From Campylobacter showae (GTDB lineage Bacteria; Campylobacterota; Campylobacteria; Campylobacterales; Campylobacteraceae): a DNA stretch of 64,000 nucleotides. Shown in pieces: positions 8,156 to 19,690 of this stretch. Below the pieces are notes generated by a model. It worked only from the letters and a program-made list of their open reading frames with translations, had not been told where the DNA came from and searched no databases. Position 1 is the first letter of the stretch. Each line of letters opens with the position of its first letter. The position numbers and the translations under genes are program-made. The stretch spans positions 1,736,001-1,800,000 of the forward strand of contig NZ_UWOK01000001.1 in the NCBI RefSeq assembly GCF_900573985.1, in the 5' to 3' direction.

Positions 8156-9475
8156 ATGAATTTATCGCTCAAAAAGCTCACTATCCCGATATTTTTAGAT
8201 ATGTTTTTGCACTTCGTTACGCTCATCATAAACACCTACATGGTGACGAAAGTCAGCGTCCATCTAGTCGGCGCCATGGGCGCGGGCAATCAAATCATGG
8301 ATCTTTTTATGACCATTTTTAGCTTCCTTAGCGTGGGCTGTTCAGTCGTGGTAGCGCAGGCTCTAGGCGCGCGAAATCACAACCTAGCCAAACACGTCGT
8401 GCACGCCAGCATCACGTTTAATACGATCATCGGCCTTGGCAGCGCGGTTTTTATTTACTTTTTCGGATTTGAGATTTTAGAGCTTTTAAACGTCCCTGAG
8501 CAGCTTCGCGCCCAGAGTTTTGGCTACTTGCATATGCTTGGTATCGCGCTAGCCTTTGACGGTATCGGCATGGTGCTTGCAGCCGTGCTTCGCGTTTATA
8601 ACTTCGCCACCGCCGTTATGCTGGTTTCTTTGCTTATGAACGTCATCACTCTTTGCGGCAACGCCATCGCGCTTTTTGGCTGGCTGGGACTACCCAACTA
8701 CGGCCTCTACGGCGTCGCGGTATCGACGGTCGTGGGGCGCCTAGTGGGCATTATCGTGCTATTTTTGATCCTGACTCGCTACGCGAAAGTTAATATTTTC
8801 TTCAAGCGTCTATTTAGCCTGCCGTTTGCGATCTTGCGTAAAATTTTATCCGTCGGGCTTCCGAGCGCGGGCGAAAATTTGCTCTGGATGGCGCAGTATA
8901 TGGTGGCTTTCGGCTTTGTAGCGAGCATGGGCGAGGCTAGTCTAAACGTGCAGACCATTTACTTTCAGATCACGCTTTTGATCCTACTTTGCGGAGCCAG
9001 CATCAGCGTCGCAAACGAAGTCATCGTCGGCCACCTAGTCGGCGCGATGAGATTTGACGAGGCATACTCGCGCACTTTCCGCGCGCTTCGCATCGGCTTT
9101 GTCGCGACTCTAGCGGTCGTTTTGGCGGCATATTTCGGTAAATTTGAGATCATGGAGCGGTTAAATTTAACCGAGGAGCTAAAGGCCGTCATGCTGCCGC
9201 TTTTTACCCTTTCTATCGCGCTTGAGACGGGACGAACGTTTAACATCGTCATCGTAAACGCCCTGCGCGCGAGCGGGGATGCTAAATTTCCGCTGATGAC
9301 GGGCGCGGTGTTTATGTGGGGCGTGAGCCTGCCGCTGGGATATTATCTAGGCATCGTGCAGGGCATGGGTATCATCGGCGTTTGGATCGGATTTACCGCC
9401 GACGAGTGGCTGCGCGGACTCGTAAACACATGGCGCTGGAGAAGCAGAAAATGGCAGTCAAAACGCCTCGTGTAA
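8156..9475 (+). CDS. MATE family efflux transporter
   Basis: The 439-residue inner-membrane protein has twelve predicted helices in two similar halves of six, as in MATE (NorM/DinF) antiporters that export cationic drugs or metabolites using Na+ or H+. Typical features are the VAQALGARNH segment after helix 2 and its counterpart VANEVIVGHLVGA in the second half. The start at 8156 has AAAGAG upstream. The next gene begins inside its 3' end, so the two are probably co-transcribed. The substrate is unknown. Confidence 0.85.
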   Translation: MNLSLKKLTIPIFLDMFLHFVTLIINTYMVTKVSVHLVGAMGAGNQIMDLFMTIFSFLSVGCSVVVAQALGARNHNLAKHVVHASITFNTIIGLGSAVFIYFFGFEILELLNVPEQLRAQSFGYLHMLGIALAFDGIGMVLAAVLRVYNFATAVMLVSLLMNVITLCGNAIALFGWLGLPNYGLYGVAVSTVVGRLVGIIVLFLILTRYAKVNIFFKRLFSLPFAILRKILSVGLPSAGENLLWMAQYMVAFGFVASMGEASLNVQTIYFQITLLILLCGASISVANEVIVGHLVGAMRFDEAYSRTFRALRIGFVATLAVVLAAYFGKFEIMERLNLTEELKAVMLPLFTLSIALETGRTFNIVIVNALRASGDAKFPLMTGAVFMWGVSLPLGYYLGIVQGMGIIGVWIGFTADEWLRGLVNTWRWRSRKWQSKRLV

Positions 9476-10272
9476 AAACCGTTTACGTAAAATGCGGCGA
9501 ATTTGGCATCACGCTAAATTTTAAAAAGGGTGTGAAAACAACTCGCCTAAAGGTCGCCAAATCAGGCGAAATCTCGGTCTCGCTGCCCTTTTACGCCGCG
9601 CAAAAATATGCGCTAGAGTTCGTGCAAAAACACTACGACTGGCTAAAATCTGCTCACGAGAAAACGCTAGCAAATTTACCGCGCGAGGACGAGTTTAGGC
9701 TGCTGGGCGAGGTTTACCGCATCAAATTTGAGCCGAATTTAAAGGGCGTAAATTTGATACGATTTGCAAGCGATTCAGGAGTTTTTGACGGTTTAAATTT
9801 GAGCTCGGACGGGCTAGACCCGCACCTTTACGGCGCCAAATTTGAGGGCAAATTTGACGCTAGCCAGCTTAACCAGTACCTTGACGAAGCCAAATTTAAA
9901 ATATCGGACGAGCGTAAATTTGACGGCGAAATTTACGCTCCGAGTTTAGCTGCGCTAGAAAACTACAAAAAAGACTTTGCAAGGCGTGTTTACGGGCATT
10001 TTATAGCTAAATTCGCTCCAGCCGTAAACCGCAAGATAAACCGCGTCGTCGTGCGCAAAATGACCACGCGCTGGGGCAGCTGCAACTCGCGCAAAGGCTA
10101 TATAAATTTAAGTCTAAATTTGATCGAAAAAGCCCCCGAACTAGTCGAATACGTCGTGCTTCACGAGCTTACCCACCTCATCTACCCCCACCACCAAAAA
10201 AGCTTTTATGGCTTTATCGCAGGACTGATGCCTGATTTCAAAACGCGAGAACAACGGCTAAACAAAAAATAA
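9451..10272 (+). CDS. YgjP-like zinc metallopeptidase (DUF45 family)
   Basis: The product (273 residues from this start) carries the M48-related YgjP signature in its C-terminal third: RWGSCNSRKGYINLSLNL, then VVLHELTHLIYPHH. HELTH supplies the HExxH zinc ligands and catalytic Glu, and a His further on is the likely third ligand. Family members are small soluble proteins of unclear role. I chose ATG 9451 because GGAGAA precedes it by seven bases; an ATG at 9430 is possible. The start lies 25 bases inside the MATE gene. The middle has an AAATTTG-rich stretch (about residues 95-155) that looks like lineage-specific padding. Confidence 0.8.
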   Translation: MAVKTPRVKTVYVKCGEFGITLNFKKGVKTTRLKVAKSGEISVSLPFYAAQKYALEFVQKHYDWLKSAHEKTLANLPREDEFRLLGEVYRIKFEPNLKGVNLIRFASDSGVFDGLNLSSDGLDPHLYGAKFEGKFDASQLNQYLDEAKFKISDERKFDGEIYAPSLAALENYKKDFARRVYGHFIAKFAPAVNRKINRVVVRKMTTRWGSCNSRKGYINLSLNLIEKAPELVEYVVLHELTHLIYPHHQKSFYGFIAGLMPDFKTREQRLNKK

Positions 10273-10317
10273 TTTTAAATATGCTAAAATAGAATATTTT
10301 TAATTTAAAGGGAGATA

Positions 10318-10800
10318 ATGAAAAAACTTCTAATGCTAATTGCCGCGGTTTTTGCTCTGGGCGGCGATTTTGAGGACGGCGTAAAGGCCTACGAGAGCTC
10401 TAAATTCGTAACGGCTCGCGAGAAATTTGCAGCCGCCTGCGACGCTAACAACGGCCTAGCCTGCGCAAAACTAGGCGCGCTTTATCAGCTGGGCAAAGAT
10501 ATCCTGCCTGACACAAAAAAAGCGCTTGAGCTATACGAAAAAGGCTGCGAACTAGGCTCTAAAGAGGCCTGCTCGGGTGCTGGCGGCATATACGTGTCTA
10601 GCGATAAAGAAAAGGCGCGCGCGCTGCTAAATAAAGGCTGCGAGCTTGGCGATGGCTTTTCATGCGCGACCGCGGGATCGTATCTGCTAGAGGAGAAAAA
10701 ATTTAAAGAGGCTTACGCTCTTTTTGAAAAAGCGTGCAAGATAGGCGATAGCCTCGGATGCCAATTTGCAAGCGATCTAAAACGCTCAAAAAGACTTTAA
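10318..10800 (+). CDS. Secreted Sel1-repeat protein, Hcp-like
   Basis: The 160-residue protein starts with a short signal peptide (MKKLLMLIAAVFALGG). The rest is about four Sel1/TPR-like helical pairs, each with an Ala-rich helix and paired cysteines (CDANNGLAC, CELGSKEAC, CELGDGFSC, CKIGDSLGC). Cysteines spaced eight apart that close one disulfide per repeat are the mark of Helicobacter cysteine-rich proteins (Hcp) and their Campylobacter relatives. They are periplasmic or secreted proteins of uncertain role; an early beta-lactamase claim rests on HcpA/HcpB only. A -10-like GCTAAAAT and GGGAG lie just upstream. Confidence 0.78.
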   Translation: MKKLLMLIAAVFALGGDFEDGVKAYESSKFVTAREKFAAACDANNGLACAKLGALYQLGKDILPDTKKALELYEKGCELGSKEACSGAGGIYVSSDKEKARALLNKGCELGDGFSCATAGSYLLEEKKFKEAYALFEKACKIGDSLGCQFASDLKRSKRL

Positions 10801-10810
10801 TTTTACTTAC

Positions 10811-10847
10811 TCGGGTTAAATTTGGCGATCAAATTTAACCCGATTTT
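10811..10847 (+). terminator. Terminator after the Sel1-repeat gene
   Basis: A perfect 14-bp stem (TCGGGTTAAATTTG at 10811-10824 with its complement at 10830-10843) has a 5-base loop and is followed by TTTTATCTTTCTTT. Confidence 0.85.
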
Positions 10848-10944
10848 ATCTTTCTTTCCCACTACAACGCCAGCTTAAATTTACGTAAGAAACTAGGCTA
10901 AATTTTAAGATATAGCAATAATCGTAGAATAAAAAAGCGAAGGC

Positions 10945-13044
10945 TTAAGCGCCTACGCCGATTCTCTTTTCCGCTTTATTTTGTATCCATTGAAACGCAA
11001 ATAATGCCGCGTAAAGCGACACGCCGATCGCGTAAGAAATATATTCGTTCGCGATAAACGGGATGTATTTAGCGCACATATTTGGCACCAAGGTTAGCGG
11101 CACTACGCATAAAAGCAGCGCACGCTCGAGCACGTTTACGCGTTTAACGAAATACCCTTGAAGCGCCGAAGAAAAGGCAAACATACCCACTAGCGCCGTA
11201 CCGAAAATCAGCGCCATCTCGAGCGGATTTGTTATCCACACTATGCCTTTGGCGTCGTTTGGATTGGCGGCGTTTACGCTCTCTATCAAAAGCAGCTTGT
11301 TGTTAAACACAAACGAAAACGGCAAAATCGTCGTGCGCAGGTCGTAGAAAAAGCCCTGCACGCCCACGGTTACCGGGTTTGCTTTGGCGATACCGGCCGC
11401 AGCGTATGCCGCGATGCCGACCGGAGGCGTATCGTCGGCTAGGATACCGAAGTAAAAGACGAAAAGATGCACCGCGATGGCCGGTATGAGAAAGCCGTTT
11501 TTGTGCGCCAAAAACAAAATCACAGGCGCAACTAGCGAGCTAACGACGATGTAGTTTGCCGTCGTCGGCAAGCCCATGCCTAGTATAAGCGACATTATCG
11601 CCGTGAGAAAGAGGATGAGCACGATGTTGTTGCCGGCTAAATTTTCCACGACTTCAGATAGCACTTGACCGACACCCGTTAGCGAGATCGAGCCCACGAT
11701 GATACCGGCTAGACCCGTAGCTATCGCGATTGTAGTCATACTTTTAGCCGCCGTCACCATCGCCCAAAATATATCCGCAAAGCCTATGATAAAGTCCTCT
11801 TTGCCGATGTCCTCGCCGTGAGCTATCTTTCTGACCGGCTCTTGGAAAAGGATGATCAAAAATAGCACGCAAATAGCGTTAAAAGCCGCCGAAATCGGCG
11901 ATTCGTTTGCGATTAGCAAGGTGTAGAGCAAAACCAAAATCGGGATAAGGTAGTGCAGACCGCTCACGAAAATTTTAAGCTTAGATATGCCTGCGCCCTG
12001 CTCCATGCCTTTTAGCCCGAGCTTACAGCTCTCAAGGTGCACGATAAAAAACAGCGACAAATAGCACACGAATGCCGGAATCACGGCCGCGATCATGACG
12101 TTTGTATAGCTAAGGCCCAAAAACTCGGCGATGATAAAGGCCGCCGCGCCCATGATAGGCGGCATCAGCTGACCGTTTACGCCCGCGGCCACCTCGATAG
12201 CGCCCGCTTTAGTGCTAGTTAGACCGGCCTTTTTCATCAGCGGGATCGTAAACGTACCAACCGTTACGACGTTTGCCGTGGAGCTGCCGCTCACCATGCC
12301 GGTTAGTCCTGATGCGATAACCGAAGCTTTCGCCGGTCCGCCGCGAAATTTACCAAGCAGCGCAAAGGCTAAATTTATAAAGTACTGCCCAGCACCCGCG
12401 CGCTCTAACAGCGAACCGAACAAGACGAAAAGGTAGATAAAACTGACGCTAACGCCCAGCGGCACGCCAAAAACGCCCTCGGTCGTAAGATACATGTGGC
12501 CTGCGAGCTTGTTTAGGCTAGCGCCCTGATGCGCGATGATGTCCGGCATGTATTGACCGAAATAATCATACGCCAAAAATATAGCTGCGATGATAGGAAG
12601 CGCCGGGCCGATGATCCTGCGGCCCGCCTCAAACAGCACGACCACGGCGACGCAGGCTACGACGATATCAAAGCTCGTGTAGTCTCCGGGACGCTGCGCT
12701 AGCGCGTAAAACTCTATGAGCGGATAGAGCGCGGCTAGCGTACCCAAAACGCAAAGCGCGATGTCGTAAAACGGCAGGCTGGAGTGGGCTTTTTTGTGAA
12801 TTTTAAGCGGATAGAGCAAAAACAGCAAACAGATAGCAAAAGCAAGGTGCGCCGAGCGCGACATCGTCGTGTTCATCGGAAAATACGCGATATAAAGCTG
12901 AAAAACCGACCACGCAAAGCAGATAATGCTCGTAAAATAAATATAAAAGCTCGAGTTTATCTCGCGCGTCTTTACCTCGACGAACTCCTCCTTTTCCTGC
13001 GCCGACTCGATGTTTGTTCGCGTTTCATTTAGATTTTTATCCAT
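10945..13044 (-). CDS. TRAP transporter fused permease, TAXI type
   Basis: The 699-residue inner-membrane protein fuses the small (DctQ-like, four helices, about 30-150) and large (DctM-like, about 155-640) subunits in one chain, as is normal for TRAP-TAXI systems. Conserved blocks include GMVSGSSTANVVTVGTFTIPLMKKAG and LGMGLPTTANYIVVSSLVAP, where the Gly/Ser/Thr-rich re-entrant hairpins bind Na+ and substrate. It should import an organic acid together with the binding protein encoded upstream at 13373-14311. The two are 328 bases apart, an unusually wide gap for such partners. Confidence 0.9.
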   Translation of the reverse strand: MDKNLNETRTNIESAQEKEEFVEVKTREINSSFYIYFTSIICFAWSVFQLYIAYFPMNTTMSRSAHLAFAICLLFLLYPLKIHKKAHSSLPFYDIALCVLGTLAALYPLIEFYALAQRPGDYTSFDIVVACVAVVVLFEAGRRIIGPALPIIAAIFLAYDYFGQYMPDIIAHQGASLNKLAGHMYLTTEGVFGVPLGVSVSFIYLFVLFGSLLERAGAGQYFINLAFALLGKFRGGPAKASVIASGLTGMVSGSSTANVVTVGTFTIPLMKKAGLTSTKAGAIEVAAGVNGQLMPPIMGAAAFIIAEFLGLSYTNVMIAAVIPAFVCYLSLFFIVHLESCKLGLKGMEQGAGISKLKIFVSGLHYLIPILVLLYTLLIANESPISAAFNAICVLFLIILFQEPVRKIAHGEDIGKEDFIIGFADIFWAMVTAAKSMTTIAIATGLAGIIVGSISLTGVGQVLSEVVENLAGNNIVLILFLTAIMSLILGMGLPTTANYIVVSSLVAPVILFLAHKNGFLIPAIAVHLFVFYFGILADDTPPVGIAAYAAAGIAKANPVTVGVQGFFYDLRTTILPFSFVFNNKLLLIESVNAANPNDAKGIVWITNPLEMALIFGTALVGMFAFSSALQGYFVKRVNVLERALLLCVVPLTLVPNMCAKYIPFIANEYISYAIGVSLYAALFAFQWIQNKAEKRIGVGA

Positions 13045-13372
13045 ATTTGCTCTTTTCTTGACCTCTTAAATTTTCTAGAATTCGGCGATTTTGCCCGCAT
13101 AAATCGGGGCTTTATTTTTAAATTTGACCCGTTTTTGTGCATTAAATTATTGGCAAATTTAACCAAGCACCCTAAAGACGCGGATTTTGCAAACGGCAAA
13201 CGAAGTCAAATCAAAAACGCGCGTATGAGCCAAATCTAAAATTTGACGCTTGATGCGGCTAAAGCAAACTCGCCGCCGCCTGAAAACAAGCTAGCAAAGC
13301 ATCAAATTTTAAATCCTCAAAAACTAAAAACAAGCCGCGCAGGCCAAATTTAACCCATGCGGCCAAGCTGGT
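13045..13372. other. Spacer between the two TRAP-TAXI genes
   Basis: These 328 bases show no convincing ORF. They are rich in AAATTTG/CAAATTT words. A likely hairpin for transcripts ending after the binding-protein gene lies at its right end. I saw no strong promoter for the permease gene. Confidence 0.6.
13320..13363 (-). terminator. Possible terminator or attenuator after the TAXI binding-protein gene
   Basis: On the minus strand a GCCGC / GCGGC-closed imperfect hairpin (13334-13363) is followed by TTGTTTTTAGTTT. Partial termination here would give more binding protein than permease, a common arrangement in uptake operons. Confidence 0.45.
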
Positions 13373-14311
13373 TTATTTTATTATGCCGGCTTTTTTAAAC
13401 TCAGCCTCGGCAGCAGGGTGCAAAGGCGCAGAAAGCCCCTCTACTAGGCTCTCTTTGGTAACCGACGCGAGTGCCGGGTGCAGGCTCTTATACTCGTCAA
13501 AGTTATCCAAGATAGCCTTTACGACCGCAGCCACTGCAGTGTCGCTCATGCCCTTGTCGGTTACTAGTACGGCTTTAACGCCAATGCTGTTTACGTCGTG
13601 ATCCACGCCCTCATAGGTGCCTTTTGGTATCGTGCCTTTGGCGAAATACGGCATCGCAGCTATCATCTTATCCACCTGCTCGCCCTCGATGTTCACGATG
13701 TCGATAGGTAGCGAGTTTGCCGCGTCGGTGATGTTAGCCGTCGGGTGGCCGACCATGTAGAAATAACCGTCTATTTTCTTATCTTTTAGAGCGTGCGGGC
13801 ACTCGCCGGCAGTGAGTACGCCGTGATGTTTTAGCTTTTTCTCGTCAAATCCAAACGCCTTAAACACGCCAAGCGCGGTCATTTCGTTGCCGCTGCCCGG
13901 GTTGCCGACGTTGATCGCTTTGCCCTCAAGGTCGTTTATCGAGCCGATACCGCTTGATTTTGAGACGACGAACGCGAGAAGCTCAGGGTAGATCGATACG
14001 ACGGCGCGTAGGTTTTGATCGCCGTTACCTTCAAATTTACCCACGCCGTTAAATTTATCATAAACCACGTCGCTTTGGACGAAACCGAAATTTAGCTCTT
14101 TTTTTAGCACGTTATTTACGTTATAGACCGAGCCGCCGGTTGATTGCACCGAGCATTTCATCTGCGGGTCTTTATTTACGAGGCGACATATCGCTCCGCC
14201 CACCGGATAATACGTGCCCGTCATCGCTCCCGTACCGATAGATACGAACTCCTTTGCGCCCAGCGCAGACGCGAAAAGCAAGCCGGCTAATGCCAAAGAT
14301 GTAGTTTTCAT
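13373..14311 (-). CDS. TAXI family TRAP transporter solute-binding protein
   Basis: The 312-residue periplasmic protein has a signal peptide (MKTTSLALAGLLFASALGA, cleavage before KEF). The mature part starts with the family hallmark FVSIGTGAMTGTYYPVGGAICRLVN, where the Gly-Thr-x-x-x-Gly-x-Tyr-Tyr loop contacts ligand. The fold is a two-lobed type 2 periplasmic binding protein. It hands substrate to the fused permease downstream. TAXI systems are poorly characterised; glutamate and other carboxylates are known ligands in some, and nothing here fixes the substrate. GGAAG lies before the ATG. Confidence 0.9.
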   Translation of the reverse strand: MKTTSLALAGLLFASALGAKEFVSIGTGAMTGTYYPVGGAICRLVNKDPQMKCSVQSTGGSVYNVNNVLKKELNFGFVQSDVVYDKFNGVGKFEGNGDQNLRAVVSIYPELLAFVVSKSSGIGSINDLEGKAINVGNPGSGNEMTALGVFKAFGFDEKKLKHHGVLTAGECPHALKDKKIDGYFYMVGHPTANITDAANSLPIDIVNIEGEQVDKMIAAMPYFAKGTIPKGTYEGVDHDVNSIGVKAVLVTDKGMSDTAVAAVVKAILDNFDEYKSLHPALASVTKESLVEGLSAPLHPAAEAEFKKAGIIK

Positions 14312-14596
14312 TTAACTTCCTTTCAAAGAATTTTTCTGATTTTACTCTCAAAATCCGCATTTTGCGTATAAATTTAGCTCTTTTATCAAGCTTTTTTATA
14401 AAATTGCGACTATTTTACACACTTTAGCCTTAGAAAAATATTTCTTAAGGTAAAATTTATATATTTTTTACAAGCGAAGCAAAAATCATATTTTTTGTAT
14501 GGGGATATTTCTAAATTTTACGCACCGAGACTTGCATCTTAAAAATATAAAATTTGGTTTGATTAAAATTTGCCATTGCAAGTTCGGCTTTCTTGC
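14312..14596. other. Promoter-side spacer upstream of the TAXI binding-protein gene
   Basis: This is an AT-rich non-coding stretch of 285 bases that must contain the leftward promoter of the TRAP-TAXI genes. Several A/T runs are present, but I could not single out one -10 box with confidence. Confidence 0.5.
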
Positions 14597-14628
14597 GTAA
14601 AAAACAACCGTCTAAGGTTGTTTTTTAC
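14597..14628. terminator. Bidirectional terminator hairpin
   Basis: A perfect 13-bp stem (GTAAAAAACAACC at 14597-14609 with GGTTGTTTTTTAC at 14616-14628) has a 6-base loop. The T run falls at the 3' side in both directions. Its likely job is to end the long leftward operon whose last gene is cmoA. Confidence 0.75.
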
Positions 14629-14826
14629 TTTATTGTAAAGGGGGTGTGGGCTTAAATTTCGCTCTGCTTTGCAGTTGCAAGCGTAGCGATGCAAAAGAGC
14701 TCCCCCACCCCCTTTAATCCCCTCCCCCTACGACGCTTTTCTTCGTAGGGGCAACTTGTTGCCGTCTCGTAACGAGCGAAGCGAAGTTAAGGGTGGCGAC
14801 GTAGCTTTGCTGACGCAAAGCGTCGC
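14629..14826. other. Block of consecutive hairpins, possible structured RNA
   Basis: Within about 200 bases there are several separate inverted repeats. A 10-bp stem pairs 14637-14646 with 14706-14715. A 9-bp stem pairs 14725-14733 with 14743-14751. GCAAC/GTTGC pair at 14751-14762. A 12-bp stem with a 3-base bulge spans 14796-14826. An inner GCTCT...AGAGC arm is also present. The block is more GC-rich than the surrounding spacer and has no credible ORF. It could be a small RNA, a tandem terminator zone or a remnant mobile repeat. Confidence 0.5.
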
Positions 14827-15033
14827 GAGTTTTAAATTTATGTTTTCAAGATACGGGTCTCGGTGAGTAAAATTTGAGTTCAAATTTTATTTGAAGGAAA
14901 TTTGAGGCGAAGTATCGTGAGATGATTTTTCGAGTTTTGAAGCAAAATTGAGCGTGCGCTAGGCATATGGCCTGCGGAGCGAAAATTTTGCAAAATCTCG
15001 GAAAAGCGCTCACGAGACGAGCCGTAAAAATTA
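14827..15033. repeat. Suspected dispersed intergenic repeat
   Basis: This 207-base spacer carries short inverted arms (for example GCGAAAATTTTGC, and GAGCG...CGCTC). A 69-codon open frame on the minus strand from 15089 runs through it, but its first part lies inside cmoA in another frame. The wording of the sequence suggests a repeated element rather than a gene, but one copy in the window cannot prove that. Confidence 0.3.
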
Positions 15034-15738
15034 TTATTTAAAAGCAACAAACGTCGCAAAATTCGCCCACCTAAATATACACTCCACATTTTTAAACCCC
15101 GCGCTAAGCGCTAAATTTCTATTTTCCGCTTCAGTGTAGGGGATCAGCACGTTTTCCAGAGCCTCGCGTTTTTGAGCGATTTCGTAGCGCGAGTATCCTT
15201 GTTCTAGCTTGTATTTTTCGTAGATTTCGATCATATTTTTGCTCAGCGTCTTGTCCTCAAAAATGAGCTTCTCGCTAAAAACAAACACGCCGCCGTCATT
15301 TAGCGCGCGGTAAATTTTAGCTACGAAATCCTGACGCTTGGGCGGACGGATAAACTGTAGCGTATAGTTCATCAAAACGGCGTCGCGGGCGTCAAATTCG
15401 CACTCCAAAATATCCGCCAGCTCAAGCTCGATCCTAGCGCCGTACGCCTCTATCTTAGCGCGTGCGTTTTGTAGCATCGCAGGCGCATTATCCACGCCTT
15501 TTAGCGCGAGGTCGTTTCTCTTGCGCCAAAGAGCTAGCAGCGTCGAGGCGGTCGAGCAGCCAAGATCTACCGCGCTTGCGCCTTGCGGTAAAATTTGCGC
15601 TAAAAAATCGGCGATCAGTTTTTGCGAAGCGTCGTAATACGGCACCGAACGCCCGATCATATCGTCAAACACCGACGCAACGCTCGCGTCAAATTCAAAC
15701 TGCTTTTTTATCGGCTCTTTAAAGATTTCGTCTTTCAC
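15034..15738 (-). CDS. cmoA: Carboxy-S-adenosyl-L-methionine synthase
   Basis: The 234-residue soluble SAM-binding enzyme has the class I motif SAVDLGCSTASTLLAL, the acidic residue after the second strand (LKGVDNAPAMLQNA), and VLMNYTLQFIRPPKR. These match CmoA, which converts SAM and prephenate to carboxy-SAM for the wobble modification cmo5U34 in tRNA, later used by CmoB. CmoB is not in the window. I chose the GTG at 15738 because AAAGGAG lies seven bases upstream. This GTG overlaps the ribF stop by 4 bases (GTGA). It is the last gene of the long leftward operon. Confidence 0.88.
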   Translation of the reverse strand: MKDEIFKEPIKKQFEFDASVASVFDDMIGRSVPYYDASQKLIADFLAQILPQGASAVDLGCSTASTLLALWRKRNDLALKGVDNAPAMLQNARAKIEAYGARIELELADILECEFDARDAVLMNYTLQFIRPPKRQDFVAKIYRALNDGGVFVFSEKLIFEDKTLSKNMIEIYEKYKLEQGYSRYEIAQKREALENVLIPYTEAENRNLALSAGFKNVECIFRWANFATFVAFK

Positions 15739-16581
15739 GGCTCGCTCCTTTGCGCCACACCATCGCCAACGACGTATAGATCGCACACGCCGACGAATTC
15801 CATCGCCTGCTTGATGTCGATGTAAATTTGACGCTTTAGCTCCTCTAGGCTTGCAAATTTGCGGTTATCGCGCAGCCGTTTGATAAAGCAAACCGCGACG
15901 TCGCTGGCGCCCTCGATATTTTCGTTTATTACGTGCGTCTCGACGCTAAAGTTGCCGTCCGTGCTCACGCGGTTGCCGATAAAGGTAACCGAGCCGTAGG
16001 TCTTGTATCCGATGCGGGTCCTCGTCGCATATACGCCCTCGCGCGGCAAAAGGTAGCTTTTGATGTCCAAATTTAGCGTCGGCACGAGCTCGCGCGATCC
16101 GATGCCCTGACCCTTTATCACGCGGCCTTCGATCGAGTATTCGCGGCCTAGCAGGCGGTTTGCCTTGTATATCTCGCCTTGTTTGATATACTCGCGTATG
16201 GCTGAGCTGTGCACGCCCATGCCGTCAAAGCAAACCTCGTCTACTACGACCACCTCGCCGTCAAAAATGCGCCGCAAATCATGTTTATCCCACGCCCTGT
16301 TTCGCCCGAAACGAAAATCAAATCCCACGACGATTTTTTGCAGATTTTTAAAATCTCGCTTCAAAAGCGCGATAAACTCATCGCCGCCAAGCCCCTTTAT
16401 GCTGTCAAAATCATACAAAAAGCACGGGTAGCGAGAGTACTGGGCGCGCTTTAGCTTTGGCGTGATGTTGGCTTTGTTTTTGTCGATCACGACTAGTCCG
16501 CCGTACTCGCCCAGCTGCTTTAAAAGCTGCTTGTGACCGCGATGCACGCCGTCAAAGTGCCCGATCGCGACGGCCGTGATA

Positions 16582-19675
<3,094 letters not shown>

Positions 19676-19690
19676 TTAAATTTACTTTGC

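Noticed and set aside
14880..15089. 69-codon minus-strand frame near the end of cmoA
   Set aside because: Overlaps cmoA in a different frame and runs into repeat-like spacer; no start signal.
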